Shown: one piece after another, positions 15,871-24,633 of the stretch | How the letters are laid out: every line of letters begins with the position of its first letter | Numbering within the stretch: position 1 is the stretch's first letter | Source: Chelatococcus sp. HY11 | Lineage (GTDB): Bacteria > Pseudomonadota > Alphaproteobacteria > Rhizobiales > Beijerinckiaceae | Direction: 5' to 3' | Assembly (NCBI RefSeq): GCF_018398335.1 | Contig: NZ_JAHBRX010000002.1 | Location: 1,364,001 to 1,428,000, forward strand | DNA length: 64,000 nt | Position numbers and translations under genes: made by a program | Notes under the pieces: model-generated | The model's input: the letters and a program-made list of their open reading frames with translations, nothing else | The model's database searches: none | What the model was told of the DNA's origin: nothing

Positions 15871-18249
15871 ATGATTGACGAGAGCGGCGAGAAATTTGCC
15901 CTGGGCGGCGTTGCCGAGCAGCGCCCGTGGCAAAAGCTATATAAGGGCTTTGCCGATCCCGCCCATGAGGATGGCCAGACGCCGACCTATGTCGGCCGCA
16001 GCGTGCCGCGGAATGACGTGCTCTACAAAGTGCGCGGCAAGGCGCGCTATGCACCGAATATCACGATGCCGAACATGCTCCATGGCCGCTTCGTGCGTAG
16101 CACCGTGCCATCGGCCAGGCTCGTATCGGTGGATGTATCTGCCGCGCGCGCCGTTCCTGGCGTCGTTTACATCCTGACGGCGGCCGAGATCGATCCGGCC
16201 CGCCTGCATGTCGGCTCGCTGGTGGAGGACACGCCGATCCTGGCGAAGGACGTCGTGCGCCATGTCGGCGAGCCGATCGCGGTGATCGCAGCCGAAAGTA
16301 AGGAGGTGGCGGAGTATGCCGCAACTTTGGTCGAGATCGCGTACGAGGAAACGCCGGCGGTGCTAACGCCTGCCGACGCGCTGGCCGAGGGCGCGCCGCA
16401 GCTTCATCCACAGGGCAATACCATCGCCAACCTCTCCAAGCAGCGCGGAGACGTCGCGAGGGCACTGGCCGAAGCTGATTTCGTCATCGAAGGCACTTAT
16501 GTCAACGAGCCGATCGATCACTGCTTCCTGGAAGCGCAGTCCGGCATCTCCTTCTTCGACGAGGATGGCGTGCTGACGCTGCTCGTCTCTACCCAGTATC
16601 CGCATTTCCACCACAAGCAGCTGGAGCGTGTCACCGGCCTACCGCACGACAAGATCCGCGTCATCCAGACCGTGGTCGGTGGGGCCTTCGGCGGCAAGAT
16701 CGACAACACGATCGAATGTGTAACCTGCCTTATCACAATGGCGACGGGCCGGCCGGTGAAGATGGTGCTGGATGCGGAGGAGGTCTTTTCCTCGACCACC
16801 AAGCGCCACACCATGACCATCCGCCACCGCCTCGGCGGCATGAAGGACGGCCGGATCACGGCCATCGATATGGATATCCTGGCTGACGGTGGTGCTTACA
16901 CCTCCTACAGCCCGATCGTCGCTGGCCGGTGTGTCGTGCACACGGCGCTTCCCTACGACATTCCCAATATCAAGGCGCATATCTGCACCACCTTCACCAA
17001 CAACATGACGGCCGGCGCCATGCGCAGCTTCGGCATCGTCAAGCTCGCCTTTGCGACGGAATCGCAGATCAACAAATTGGCCGAGAAGATCGGCATGAGC
17101 CCGATCCAGATCCGCCGCATCAATGCGGTTAAGGACGGCACCTCAACGCTCACCGGTCAGACGCTGAGCGCGGTCGGCTTCACGAAGACGCTGGACGTGA
17201 TCGAGCCGATCTATGAGGCGCGCAAGGCCGAGCTCGACAAAATGACGCTTGCCGACGGCATCAAGCGCGGCCTGGGCCTGGCCTCGCTCGGCTACGGCAT
17301 CGGATATAGCGGCGTCCGCAACCCCTCGACCGCGCGGCTGGAGGTGCTGGCGGATGGCACGGTGATCGCTAATTGCGGCACCCCCGACATTGGACCCGGC
17401 TCGGACACGACGTTGGCGCAGATCGCGGCCGATGCCGCGGGGATCTCGATCGCCCGCATCCGCGTGGTCAGCGGCGATTCCACCAAGACGGACGATTCGG
17501 GGCCAACCTCCGCCTCTCGCACCACCTATTTTTCCGGGAATGCGGCACTGGTGGCGGGACGTGATTTCGCCCGCCAGTTCCGCGAGATGGTGGCCGAACA
17601 CTACGCTTTGCCGCTCGACCAGGTGCGGCTCGACGACGACCGTATTCACCTGTCGAACGAGGTGCACGAGTTCGCGGACATCTGTGCCGTCCTCGGCGAC
17701 AGGCTGAAGACGCTGAAGGCCTACGGCGTGTTCAATCCTGACAGCGCGCTCGACTTCGTCACCTTCAACGGTAATCCCTATCCGACCTACACCTATGCGA
17801 CCCAACTCGCGGAGATCGAGGTTGACACTGAGACCGGCAAGATCTCGGTGCCGCATTTCTGGGCCGCGCATGACGCGGGACGGCTGGTCAACCCGATGGG
17901 AGCGGAAGGCCAGATCGAGGGCGGCGTGGTGATGGGCCTCGGTATGGCGCTCTACGAGAAGATCGTGCGCAATGGAGGCTACATCCAGAACCCCAGCTTC
18001 CGCGACTATCTTCTGGCCGGGCCGAAGGACGCGCCGGGTACGATCGAGACTTTCTTCGTCGAGAATCTCGACGACAGCGGGCCTTATGGCGCCAAGGGGG
18101 TGGCCGAGGCAAGCTTGATCCCGGTGCCGGCGGCGATCGCTGCCGCACTTCACGATGCGGCCGGCATCTGGCTCTCGGCCATGCCGATGGATCAGGAAAC
18201 CGTCTTTAAGGCGCTGAATGCTCAGCCAGAGCCGAAGGGTAAGATGTGA
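15871..18249 (+). CDS. Molybdenum hydroxylase, large (Mo-cofactor) subunit
   Basis: A 792-residue subunit of the xanthine dehydrogenase/nicotinate dehydrogenase family. Key marks are the molybdopterin loop GGAFGGK (270-276) and the catalytic glutamate near 746 in GAKGVAE. These enzymes hydroxylate a carbon next to a ring nitrogen, or an aldehyde, taking the oxygen from water. The next two genes encode the FAD and [2Fe-2S] subunits, so the operon makes a complete heterotrimer. With the enamidase-like and C-C hydrolase-like genes beside it, hydroxylation of an N-heterocycle is the simplest reading. The ribosome-binding site is weak (GGGTGG). No Mo-cofactor insertion chaperone gene is present in the window. 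Confidence 0.93.
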   Translation: MIDESGEKFALGGVAEQRPWQKLYKGFADPAHEDGQTPTYVGRSVPRNDVLYKVRGKARYAPNITMPNMLHGRFVRSTVPSARLVSVDVSAARAVPGVVYILTAAEIDPARLHVGSLVEDTPILAKDVVRHVGEPIAVIAAESKEVAEYAATLVEIAYEETPAVLTPADALAEGAPQLHPQGNTIANLSKQRGDVARALAEADFVIEGTYVNEPIDHCFLEAQSGISFFDEDGVLTLLVSTQYPHFHHKQLERVTGLPHDKIRVIQTVVGGAFGGKIDNTIECVTCLITMATGRPVKMVLDAEEVFSSTTKRHTMTIRHRLGGMKDGRITAIDMDILADGGAYTSYSPIVAGRCVVHTALPYDIPNIKAHICTTFTNNMTAGAMRSFGIVKLAFATESQINKLAEKIGMSPIQIRRINAVKDGTSTLTGQTLSAVGFTKTLDVIEPIYEARKAELDKMTLADGIKRGLGLASLGYGIGYSGVRNPSTARLEVLADGTVIANCGTPDIGPGSDTTLAQIAADAAGISIARIRVVSGDSTKTDDSGPTSASRTTYFSGNAALVAGRDFARQFREMVAEHYALPLDQVRLDDDRIHLSNEVHEFADICAVLGDRLKTLKAYGVFNPDSALDFVTFNGNPYPTYTYATQLAEIEVDTETGKISVPHFWAAHDAGRLVNPMGAEGQIEGGVVMGLGMALYEKIVRNGGYIQNPSFRDYLLAGPKDAPGTIETFFVENLDDSGPYGAKGVAEASLIPVPAAIAAALHDAAGIWLSAMPMDQETVFKALNAQPEPKGKM

Positions 18250-19133
18250 TGACTCTCGTTCCCGATTACATCCGTGCCCGCTCGGTCGCCGAGGCCGCGG
18301 AGGCGCTGCGCGCCGCCGAGGGCGGCGGCATCCTGGTCGCGGGCGGTACGATCATCGCCTCGCTCATCAATCAGCATCTGGCCGAGCCCTCGACTTTGAT
18401 CGACATCAGCCCGATCGAAACGATGAAGTCCATTCGGGTGCAGGCCGACGGCAAGGTCGAGCTCGGCGCGCTGGTGACGCATGAACAAGTGCGCCGCTCG
18501 GCAGAGATCCACCGGCATCTGCCCCTGATGGCCGAGATTGCCAAGGACATCTCGTCCTGGCGGCTGCGCAATCGCGGCACGCTGGGCGGCAGCATCTGCA
18601 CAATCGGCGGCCAGGGCGATCCAGCCACCGGCCTGATCGCACTCGGCGCACAACTGGTGCTGAGTCGCGGCCACGAGCAGCGCACCATCCCCATCGAGAG
18701 CTTCTACAAGGACGGGTTCAGCCTCGACCTGTCAGAGGATGAAATCCTTGAAACCGTGATCGTGCCGCCCATGCCACCGAATGCACGCTTCGCCTTCGGC
18801 AAGGAGGGGCCACGCAATGCCATGGACTGGACTCAGCTCACCGTGTCTGTCGTGTTCACGGAGACGCGAGGTTGCATCGAGACGATCCGCATCGGCGTCA
18901 ATGGCGCAGCCGCGACGGCGTTGCGCGCCCTGGGTGCGGAAGCGGCTCTTACGGGTGTCGCGGTCGACACGATCGACTGGAGATCCGCGCTGGCCGCGCT
19001 CGCAGCGGAGATCAGTCCGGAAACCGACCTTGTCTATTCCGCCGACTTCAAGCGGCACCTCGTGGGAGTTCTGCTGAAACGCGCAATCACCAAGGCGCTC
19101 GGTACCACACCCCATCAGGAGAATATCGTATGA
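18249..19133 (+). CDS. Molybdenum hydroxylase, FAD subunit
   Basis: A 294-residue subunit of the CO dehydrogenase flavoprotein (CoxM/XdhB) type. The FAD pyrophosphate loop is VAGGTIIASL near 32-41 and the second FAD motif is RNRGTLGGSIC near 110-120; the C-terminal CoxM-C domain ends the protein. It passes electrons from the [2Fe-2S] subunit to NAD or another acceptor. The ATG overlaps the TGA of the large-subunit gene by one base (TGATG), so I start there rather than at the GTG one codon earlier. Middle gene of the L-M-S-regulator operon. Confidence 0.93.
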   Translation: MTLVPDYIRARSVAEAAEALRAAEGGGILVAGGTIIASLINQHLAEPSTLIDISPIETMKSIRVQADGKVELGALVTHEQVRRSAEIHRHLPLMAEIAKDISSWRLRNRGTLGGSICTIGGQGDPATGLIALGAQLVLSRGHEQRTIPIESFYKDGFSLDLSEDEILETVIVPPMPPNARFAFGKEGPRNAMDWTQLTVSVVFTETRGCIETIRIGVNGAAATALRALGAEAALTGVAVDTIDWRSALAALAAEISPETDLVYSADFKRHLVGVLLKRAITKALGTTPHQENIV

Positions 19134-19609
19134 AAGTCGCGTTTTCTGTCAATGGAACAAACAGGACCGCTGACATTTCCCCCACCGAGATGCTAGTGGA
19201 CGTGTTGCGGAACAAATTATCGGAGGTCGGCACACATAAGGTCTGTGCCCAGGGAATCTGCGGCGCTTGCACAGTTCTCTTGGACGGCGAGCCTGTCACG
19301 TCCTGCCTGACGCTTGCGGCCCAGGTCCACGGCCGCTGCGTCACCACGGTCGAGGGCCTTGAGGACGACAACGGTCTGGCGCCCATCCAGGAAGCTTTCA
19401 TGCGTCACGGCGCCGTGCAGTGCGGCTATTGCACGCCTGGTTTCCTCATGGTTGCGCATGCGCTCGTGAAAGACCATCCCCACGCAAGCCGCGAAGAGAT
19501 CATTGACGCGTTGCGTGGTAATATCTGTCGCTGTACCGGCTATGTGAAAATTATCGATGCCGTTGCCGATGTTGTACAAAAGGCGGCGGTGGCTAAAGGA
19601 GGACTTTGA
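19130..19609 (+). CDS. Molybdenum hydroxylase, [2Fe-2S] subunit
   Basis: A 159-residue CoxS/XdhC-type subunit with two iron-sulphur domains. The plant-ferredoxin-like cluster is bound by the cysteines in VCAQGICGACTVLL plus the following TSC; the C-terminal helical domain binds the second cluster through CGYCTPG and ICRCTGY. The ATG overlaps the FAD-subunit stop by four bases and has AGGAGA eight bases upstream, which decides the start although the frame is open further left. It relays electrons between the Mo and FAD centres. Confidence 0.95.
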   Translation: MKVAFSVNGTNRTADISPTEMLVDVLRNKLSEVGTHKVCAQGICGACTVLLDGEPVTSCLTLAAQVHGRCVTTVEGLEDDNGLAPIQEAFMRHGAVQCGYCTPGFLMVAHALVKDHPHASREEIIDALRGNICRCTGYVKIIDAVADVVQKAAVAKGGL

Positions 19610-20319
19610 TGGCGTTGGCAGAGGCGGGAGCATCCTCATCGGTTGCTGGCGACCTGACCATTTCGGCGCGGACGGTGCAGAGCCTAGCGGTCAACAAAAT
19701 CCGGGAGGCCATCCTCTCTGGCATTTTCGCGCCGGGTCAGCGCATACGTGAGGCAGAGTTGTGCCAGCGCCTGGGCGTCAGCCGGACTTCGGTGCGCGAG
19801 GCGCTGCGCAGCCTCGAGGCCGAGCGGCTGGTGACGATCATACCCAACAAGGGGCCGGTCATCACCGAACTATCTTGGGAAGCTGCCGAGCAGATCTACA
19901 ATGTCCGCGCCCTGCTTGAAGGGGAGGCGGCTGCTCTGATGGCGCAACGCCGCAACCCGGAGGACGTGGAAAAGATGCGCGCCGCGCTGCTTTCGTTCGA
20001 CGCTGCGGTCAGTCGGAATTCGCTGCCCGACCAGATCGCCGCCACCGGCGAATTCTACAAGACCATTCTCAATGGCTGCGGCAACGAGATCATTGCCCAG
20101 ATCATCGATGGCCTCTTGGCGCGCATCAATATGCTGCGGTCCAAGTCGATGTCCATGTCGGGCCGCTCGCGCTTCAGCGCAATGGAGATGTGGAGCATCT
20201 TCGAGGCGATCAATGCCGGCAATGTCGAGGAAGCCCGCACGCTCGCCGAGGAGCACGTGAAAAGCGCCAAGAATTCAGCCCGACGCTATATGGATGGGCT
20301 GCTGGAGAATAATTCCTGA
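19609..20319 (+). CDS. GntR family regulator, FadR (FCD) subfamily
   Basis: A 236-residue regulator. The N-terminal winged helix (about 22-88) has the typical VNKIREAILSGIF.PGQRI and recognition segment LGVSRTSVREALRSLEAERL; residues 100-225 are the all-helical FCD ligand domain, which usually binds a carboxylate through a metal. ATG 19609 overlaps the upstream TGA by one base with AGGAGG eight bases before. Being last in the hydroxylase operon, it is transcribed behind a perfect GntR-type palindrome, consistent with autorepression. It is the likely regulator of the five palindromes in module 1. Its ligand is probably an early pathway acid. Confidence 0.93.
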   Translation: MALAEAGASSSVAGDLTISARTVQSLAVNKIREAILSGIFAPGQRIREAELCQRLGVSRTSVREALRSLEAERLVTIIPNKGPVITELSWEAAEQIYNVRALLEGEAAALMAQRRNPEDVEKMRAALLSFDAAVSRNSLPDQIAATGEFYKTILNGCGNEIIAQIIDGLLARINMLRSKSMSMSGRSRFSAMEMWSIFEAINAGNVEEARTLAEEHVKSAKNSARRYMDGLLENNS

Positions 20320-20832
20320 GGCATGTTGTATTAACCAACCCAATCGAACGGGCCATTTGGACCGCAACGCCGAAGAGCCAGCCACGAGACTGATGTCGCC
20401 AGTCGTGCCAGGTTGGTAGCCTTGGGGCAGATGCTGGTGAGCGAGGATGTCCTCGGCCTCTATGGCGTATGCAGGTCAGTTCCAAATAGAGCTATTCTTA
20501 ATACAAGCCGATATTTATATCGTGTCATTAAGCTCAAGCGTGATTGCGATAACGCTCACGCAGGACGCGCAACTGACCAATCTGCCAGCTGACTTCGCTT
20601 CCCTCCTTGCTGGCTTCGTAGTTGCGGCTGCATGTCATTCGGCGGCCGCTCCACCAGTCATTGCGTGAACAGAAGATGGCAAACGCGGCAATGGGCGCAT
20701 GACGCATGGAGCTCGGATTTCGTCACGAGCGGTGGGGAGTTGGGCTTTGACCGGCCTGGCTGGCTGAATATTCCTAAGGAAGCTTGAGAGTGGGTTCTTT
20801 GCGCGAGTAAATCACGCATGTGATGTTTTATC
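20320..20832. other. Intergenic gap between modules 1 and 2
   Basis: 513 bases with no gene I can support. Short open frames exist on both strands but none has a family resemblance or a ribosome-binding site. No clear terminator follows the GntR gene, and no copy of either operator palindrome is present. The stretch is less GC-rich in its middle (around 20500-20570) and looks like the relic of a junction between two unrelated gene blocks; I could not identify a transposase remnant. Confidence 0.5.
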
Positions 20833-21990
20833 TTAGTACGCTGTCTCGTAGATCTCCAACGCATCCTGGTAGTGGATCTCGCGAGGGTTATTGACGAGGA
20901 GACGCGTTTGCTTCATGGCTTCGCGAGCCAGCATCGGCAGCGCTTCGCGCGGGATCTGGAGTTCACGGAGGCCTCGCGGGACGTTGAGTTCGCGACTGAG
21001 CTCGACAAGTTTGTCCACGAAGGCACTCCCGCGAATTCCGGAGTCGACGGTCGCGAGCTCCGGAAATGCGTCGGCCGCGATCTGCGCGTAGATATGTCCA
21101 GCGTTTGGTAGATTGAAGCGCATCACCGGGGCCAAAACTAGGGCATTCGACAGTCCGTGAGGTACATGGAAATGCCCGCCGATGGGGTAGGCGAGCGCGT
21201 GCACCGCCGCCACGGGTGAATTGCCGAAGGCCTGTCCGGCGAAGAGAGAGCCGAGCAGCATCGCGGCGCGCGCATCGCGATTGGCGCCGTTGAACGTCGC
21301 CTCGCGAATATTGGCGCCAAGCAATCGCAGCGCCTGGCGCGCGAGACCTTGCGAGATCGGGTTGTTGTTCGGCGAGGTCGAGGCATAGGATTCGATAGCA
21401 TGGACCATGGCGTCGATCCCGGTCGCAGCCGTCACCGCGGAGGGCAGGCCGGTTGTGAGCTCGGCGTCCAGCACTGCGATGTCGGGCAGCAGCAGCTGCG
21501 AGACCACGCCGGCCTTCATCGCTTCGCCCGTGGTGATGATCGCGACGGGTGTCACTTCCGAGCCGGTGCCGGCGGTTGTCGGCACCAGAACCAGCGGGAG
21601 ACGGGGACCGTGAGCCTTGTTGACACCATAGACCTCGGAAAGTTGTTCGCCGCCCCCTGCGATCAACGCCGCAACCTTGGCCACATCCATGGGAGACCCG
21701 CCACCGATAGCGAGCACCCCTGTAGCTTCGTGCCGACGGATGACGCTGACCAGCGCGAGCACGTTGGCCTCGGGCGGGTCGGCCACGACGTCATCGAAAA
21801 TCGCGATCGAAGCTCCCGCCTTTTCGAGCGATGCAAGGGCGGGCTCGATCAGGCCCGCGCGCCGCAGGCCGGCATCCGTGACGAGGACGATGCGGGATCC
21901 GAGAACCGGAATGACGATCTCTGCGATCCGCGCCGCGGCGCCCAACTGCGAGACAATGGTCTTGGTCGTGTTGAAGATGAAGTCGTTCAT
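20833..21990 (-). CDS. Iron-containing alcohol dehydrogenase
   Basis: A 385-residue group III (Fe-type) alcohol dehydrogenase or maleylacetate-reductase-like protein. The NAD loop is GGGSPMD (about 97-103) and PTTAGTGSEVT follows; the iron ligands are an aspartate in ATGIDAMVHAIE with the nearby histidine, plus histidines in AAVHALAYPIGGHFHVPHG. It is the last gene of the Liv-type transporter operon, 25 bases after the permease gene, which ties its substrate to the imported compound: probably an alcohol or aldehyde, or a keto acid of an aromatic lower pathway. Confidence 0.9.
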   Translation of the reverse strand: MNDFIFNTTKTIVSQLGAAARIAEIVIPVLGSRIVLVTDAGLRRAGLIEPALASLEKAGASIAIFDDVVADPPEANVLALVSVIRRHEATGVLAIGGGSPMDVAKVAALIAGGGEQLSEVYGVNKAHGPRLPLVLVPTTAGTGSEVTPVAIITTGEAMKAGVVSQLLLPDIAVLDAELTTGLPSAVTAATGIDAMVHAIESYASTSPNNNPISQGLARQALRLLGANIREATFNGANRDARAAMLLGSLFAGQAFGNSPVAAVHALAYPIGGHFHVPHGLSNALVLAPVMRFNLPNAGHIYAQIAADAFPELATVDSGIRGSAFVDKLVELSRELNVPRGLRELQIPREALPMLAREAMKQTRLLVNNPREIHYQDALEIYETAY

Positions 21991-22015
21991 GTCAATATCC
22001 GCGATTGCTGCCGGA

Positions 22016-22999
22016 TCAGTTCGTGTGCCTTTGTGCCGCCCCGGCTGCCACTCCGCGCTTGCTCAGGAGTGCGATCAGCTCGCCGACGATTCCCCGGCGG
22101 AAGAGTAAAACGCACAGCATGAAGACAATGCCGATAACGATCGGGGCCTTGGTCGAGAAGTCGATGCTGAAGAAGCCGAAGCGGATCACGCCCAGACTGG
22201 CGAGCTGGTTCTCGAGCAGGACGACAACGACCGCGCCAACGATCGGCCCGAGCGAAGTTCCCATGCCACCAAGCAGGCACATCAGGATCACGTTGCCGGA
22301 CTGCGTCCAGTGGACGTCAGGAAGCGTCGCCACGCCGAGAGCGAAAGCCTTGAGGCTTCCGGCGAGGCCGGCGATCGCGGCGGAAATTGTAAAGGCGACG
22401 AGCTTGTACGAGCGTACGTCGTAGCCGAGCGATATGGCGCGCGGCTCGTTGTCTCGGATCGCCTGAAGGGTCTCGCCGAATGGCTTGCTGATGATGGCCT
22501 GGATGAAGAGGTAGGCCAGCACGGTTAGAAGCAGCACAAAATAGTAGAAGACGAGATCGTTGCCGAGCGGTAAGCCGAAGGCCGCGCCGCGAGGGATGTT
22601 CTGGAGGCCGTCCTCCGCACCCGTGAACGGCGCCTGGCTGCAGAAAAAGTACACCATCTGGGCGAGGGCCAGCGTGATCATCGCGAAATAGATGCCGCGG
22701 CGTCGGATCGCAATGGCGCCAAATGCGGCTCCAAGAGCAGTTGCGACAGCAATGCCCGCCAGGAGGGCAATCGGGGTCGGCAGGCCCCAGGCCTTCGCCG
22801 TGTAGCCGGCTATGTATGCCCCCATCCCGAAGAAAGACGCATGGCCGATTGAGAGCAGGCCGACGTAGCCCGTGAACAGGTTGAAGGCCATGGCGAAGAG
22901 CGCGAAAGTCAGACATTTGGTCAGGAACAGCGGATAGACGCCGGCGAACGGAAGGATGGCAGCGAGCGCCAGCAGCGCGAGTGGAGCGATGCGGTTCAT
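22016..22999 (-). CDS. Liv-type ABC transporter permease (LivM-like)
   Basis: A 327-residue inner-membrane permease with about nine hydrophobic segments. The family sequence GHASFFGMGAYIAGY is near 60 and the cytoplasmic loop with RDNEPRAISLGYDVRSYKL near 205 is the EAA-like contact to the ATPase. The frame stays open upstream inside the LivH gene, but ATG 22999 lies two bases after that stop codon. Third permease/ATPase gene in the operon LivG-LivF-LivH-LivM-Fe alcohol dehydrogenase. Such systems import amino acids, but in catabolic clusters often aromatic or other carboxylates. Confidence 0.92.
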   Translation of the reverse strand: MNRIAPLALLALAAILPFAGVYPLFLTKCLTFALFAMAFNLFTGYVGLLSIGHASFFGMGAYIAGYTAKAWGLPTPIALLAGIAVATALGAAFGAIAIRRRGIYFAMITLALAQMVYFFCSQAPFTGAEDGLQNIPRGAAFGLPLGNDLVFYYFVLLLTVLAYLFIQAIISKPFGETLQAIRDNEPRAISLGYDVRSYKLVAFTISAAIAGLAGSLKAFALGVATLPDVHWTQSGNVILMCLLGGMGTSLGPIVGAVVVVLLENQLASLGVIRFGFFSIDFSTKAPIVIGIVFMLCVLLFRRGIVGELIALLSKRGVAAGAAQRHTN

Positions 23000-23001
23000 G
23001 G

Positions 23002-23886
23002 TCAGGCTTCCTTCCCGAACAGACCAGCTGGTCGCAAGAGCAGGACCACGACCATGATCATGAAGACGACGGTGGAAGAGGCCTGCGGATAGAAGACTTT
23101 GGCAAGCCCTTCGATCACGCCGAGTGAAAGCCCCGTCAGGATGGTGCCCATTGTAGAGCCGAGGCCGCCGATCACGACGACAGCGAAAATGATAATCAAC
23201 ATACTGGAGCCCATCTGGGGCTGAACCTGATAGATCGGAGCAGCCAGAACACCGGCGAGGCCAGCCAGTGCCACACCGAAGCCGTAGGTCAGCGTAACGA
23301 GCAACGGCACATTGATGCCGAGCGCCTGTACGAGCCGCGCATTTTCGGTGCCCGCGCGCAGATAGGACCCGATCCGTGTCTTCTCGATGAGCGCCCATGT
23401 GCCGAAGCAGGCGACGAGTGCGACGGCAACGACCCAGATGCGGTAGGCCGGTAGGCGCATGAAGCCGAGGTCAACCGGTCCGCGCAGAGCGGCAGGCACA
23501 GGATAGGCCAGGCCCGAGGTCCCGTAGATGTCCCGTACTATGCCTTCGATCGCAAGCGCGAGTCCAAATGTGAAAAGCAAGCTGTAGAGGTGATCCAGGC
23601 CCTGCAGGCGGCGCAGAAGCAGACGCTCGACGATGATTCCGAACAGGCCCGTGACGAGGGGCGCGAGGAGAAGCGCCCACCAATAGTTCACGCCGCCGAC
23701 CGTTAGTGCGAGCCAGGCCGCGAGGGCGCCAAGCATGAAGAAGGCGCCATGCGCGAAGTTGATGACATTGAGCAGGCCGAAGATGATCGCCAGGCCAAGG
23801 CTGAGCAGCGCATAGAAGCTGCCGTTGATGAGCCCGATGGTGAGCTGGCCAAGCAGAACCTGGATCGGCAGGCCGAGAATGATCAT
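23002..23886 (-). CDS. Liv-type ABC transporter permease (LivH-like)
   Basis: A 294-residue permease, normal length. It contains the family hallmarks GLLNVINFAHGAFFMLGA near the N-terminus, the ATPase-contact loop ALGINVPLLVTLTYGFG in the middle and GLGSTMGTILTGLSLG near the end, with about eight membrane segments. It pairs with the LivM-like protein to form the channel. ATG 23886 has GAGGG upstream and lies 11 bases after the LivF-like gene. Confidence 0.93.
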   Translation of the reverse strand: MIILGLPIQVLLGQLTIGLINGSFYALLSLGLAIIFGLLNVINFAHGAFFMLGALAAWLALTVGGVNYWWALLLAPLVTGLFGIIVERLLLRRLQGLDHLYSLLFTFGLALAIEGIVRDIYGTSGLAYPVPAALRGPVDLGFMRLPAYRIWVVAVALVACFGTWALIEKTRIGSYLRAGTENARLVQALGINVPLLVTLTYGFGVALAGLAGVLAAPIYQVQPQMGSSMLIIIFAVVVIGGLGSTMGTILTGLSLGVIEGLAKVFYPQASSTVVFMIMVVVLLLRPAGLFGKEA

Positions 23887-23897
23887 TTCGTTTTCCC

Positions 23898-24632
23898 TCA
23901 GACGCCCAGCAGACGGTCGATGGCCGTCGTACTCGCCTCGAGATCCCTCGCTTCGACTTCGAGCGCGACCTTGCCGCGTTCAAGGACGATGAAACGGTCG
24001 GCCAGGGGCGCTGCGAAGTGGAGGTTTTGCTCGACAAGCAGAATGGTGAAGCCGAGCTCGCGCAATTTTAGAATCAGGTCGAAGAGCGCATCGACGATGA
24101 CGGGCGCCAAGCCCTCGGATATCTCGTCCAGCAGAAGGGTGCGCGCGCCGGTCCTCAGGATGCGAGCCATTGCGAGCATCTGCTGCTCGCCGCCTGAGAG
24201 TTTTGTCCCGGGCGCGTCGCGCCGGCGAAGAAGGTTGGGAAACAGCGCGTAGATCTCGTCGTCCTGCATCGCGTCGTCGCGAATGCGCGGCGGCAGAAGC
24301 AAGTTCTCTTCGCAGCTGAGGCTCGCGAAAATGCCTCGCTCCTCCGGGCAATAACCGATGCCAAGACGCGAGATATGGTGCGGTTGCAGCTTTGCGGTTT
24401 CTCGCCCAGCGACCAGGATAGACCCCTCCCGCCGCCCGACGAGGTTCATGATCGCACGCAGGGTCGTCGTGCGGCCGCTTCCGTTGCGGCCCAGCAGCGC
24501 CACGACCTCTCCGGGTGCGACGTCGAAGGAAATGCCGTGAAGGATGTGCGAATGGCCGTACCAGGCGTGGAGATCGCGAACGCTGAGGGCGGCCGCGGCG
24601 GCCGAGGCCCGCGGCAGGGACTGCTCGGTCAT
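23898..24632 (-). CDS. Liv-type ABC transporter ATPase (LivF-like), altered Walker A
   Basis: A 244-residue ATP-binding subunit. The signature KLSGGEQQML and Walker B LLLDEISEGLAP are present, but Walker A reads GRNGSGRTT: the invariant lysine that binds the ATP phosphates is Arg54. The codon is CGC, so this is not a one-base sequencing slip from AAA/AAG. The partner LivG-like ATPase has a normal GPNGAGKTT. An Arg in this place usually kills hydrolysis in ABC ATPases, so one site of the heterodimer may be degenerate. Start overlaps closely with the LivG-like gene (one base gap). Confidence 0.92.
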   Translation of the reverse strand: MTEQSLPRASAAAAALSVRDLHAWYGHSHILHGISFDVAPGEVVALLGRNGSGRTTTLRAIMNLVGRREGSILVAGRETAKLQPHHISRLGIGYCPEERGIFASLSCEENLLLPPRIRDDAMQDDEIYALFPNLLRRRDAPGTKLSGGEQQMLAMARILRTGARTLLLDEISEGLAPVIVDALFDLILKLRELGFTILLVEQNLHFAAPLADRFIVLERGKVALEVEARDLEASTTAIDRLLGV

Positions 24633-24633
24633 G

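Noticed and set aside
15871-19609. Calling the module 1 molybdenum enzyme a CO dehydrogenase or xanthine dehydrogenase
   Set aside because: The large subunit lacks the CO dehydrogenase cysteine loop, and the neighbours point to an N-heterocycle; only the family can be named.
20210-20485. Minus-strand frame in the 20.3-20.8 kb gap with a DWRHQSRGWLFG stretch, suspected transposase remnant
   Set aside because: I could not match it to any transposase, it overlaps the GntR gene, and no terminal repeats or target duplication are visible.
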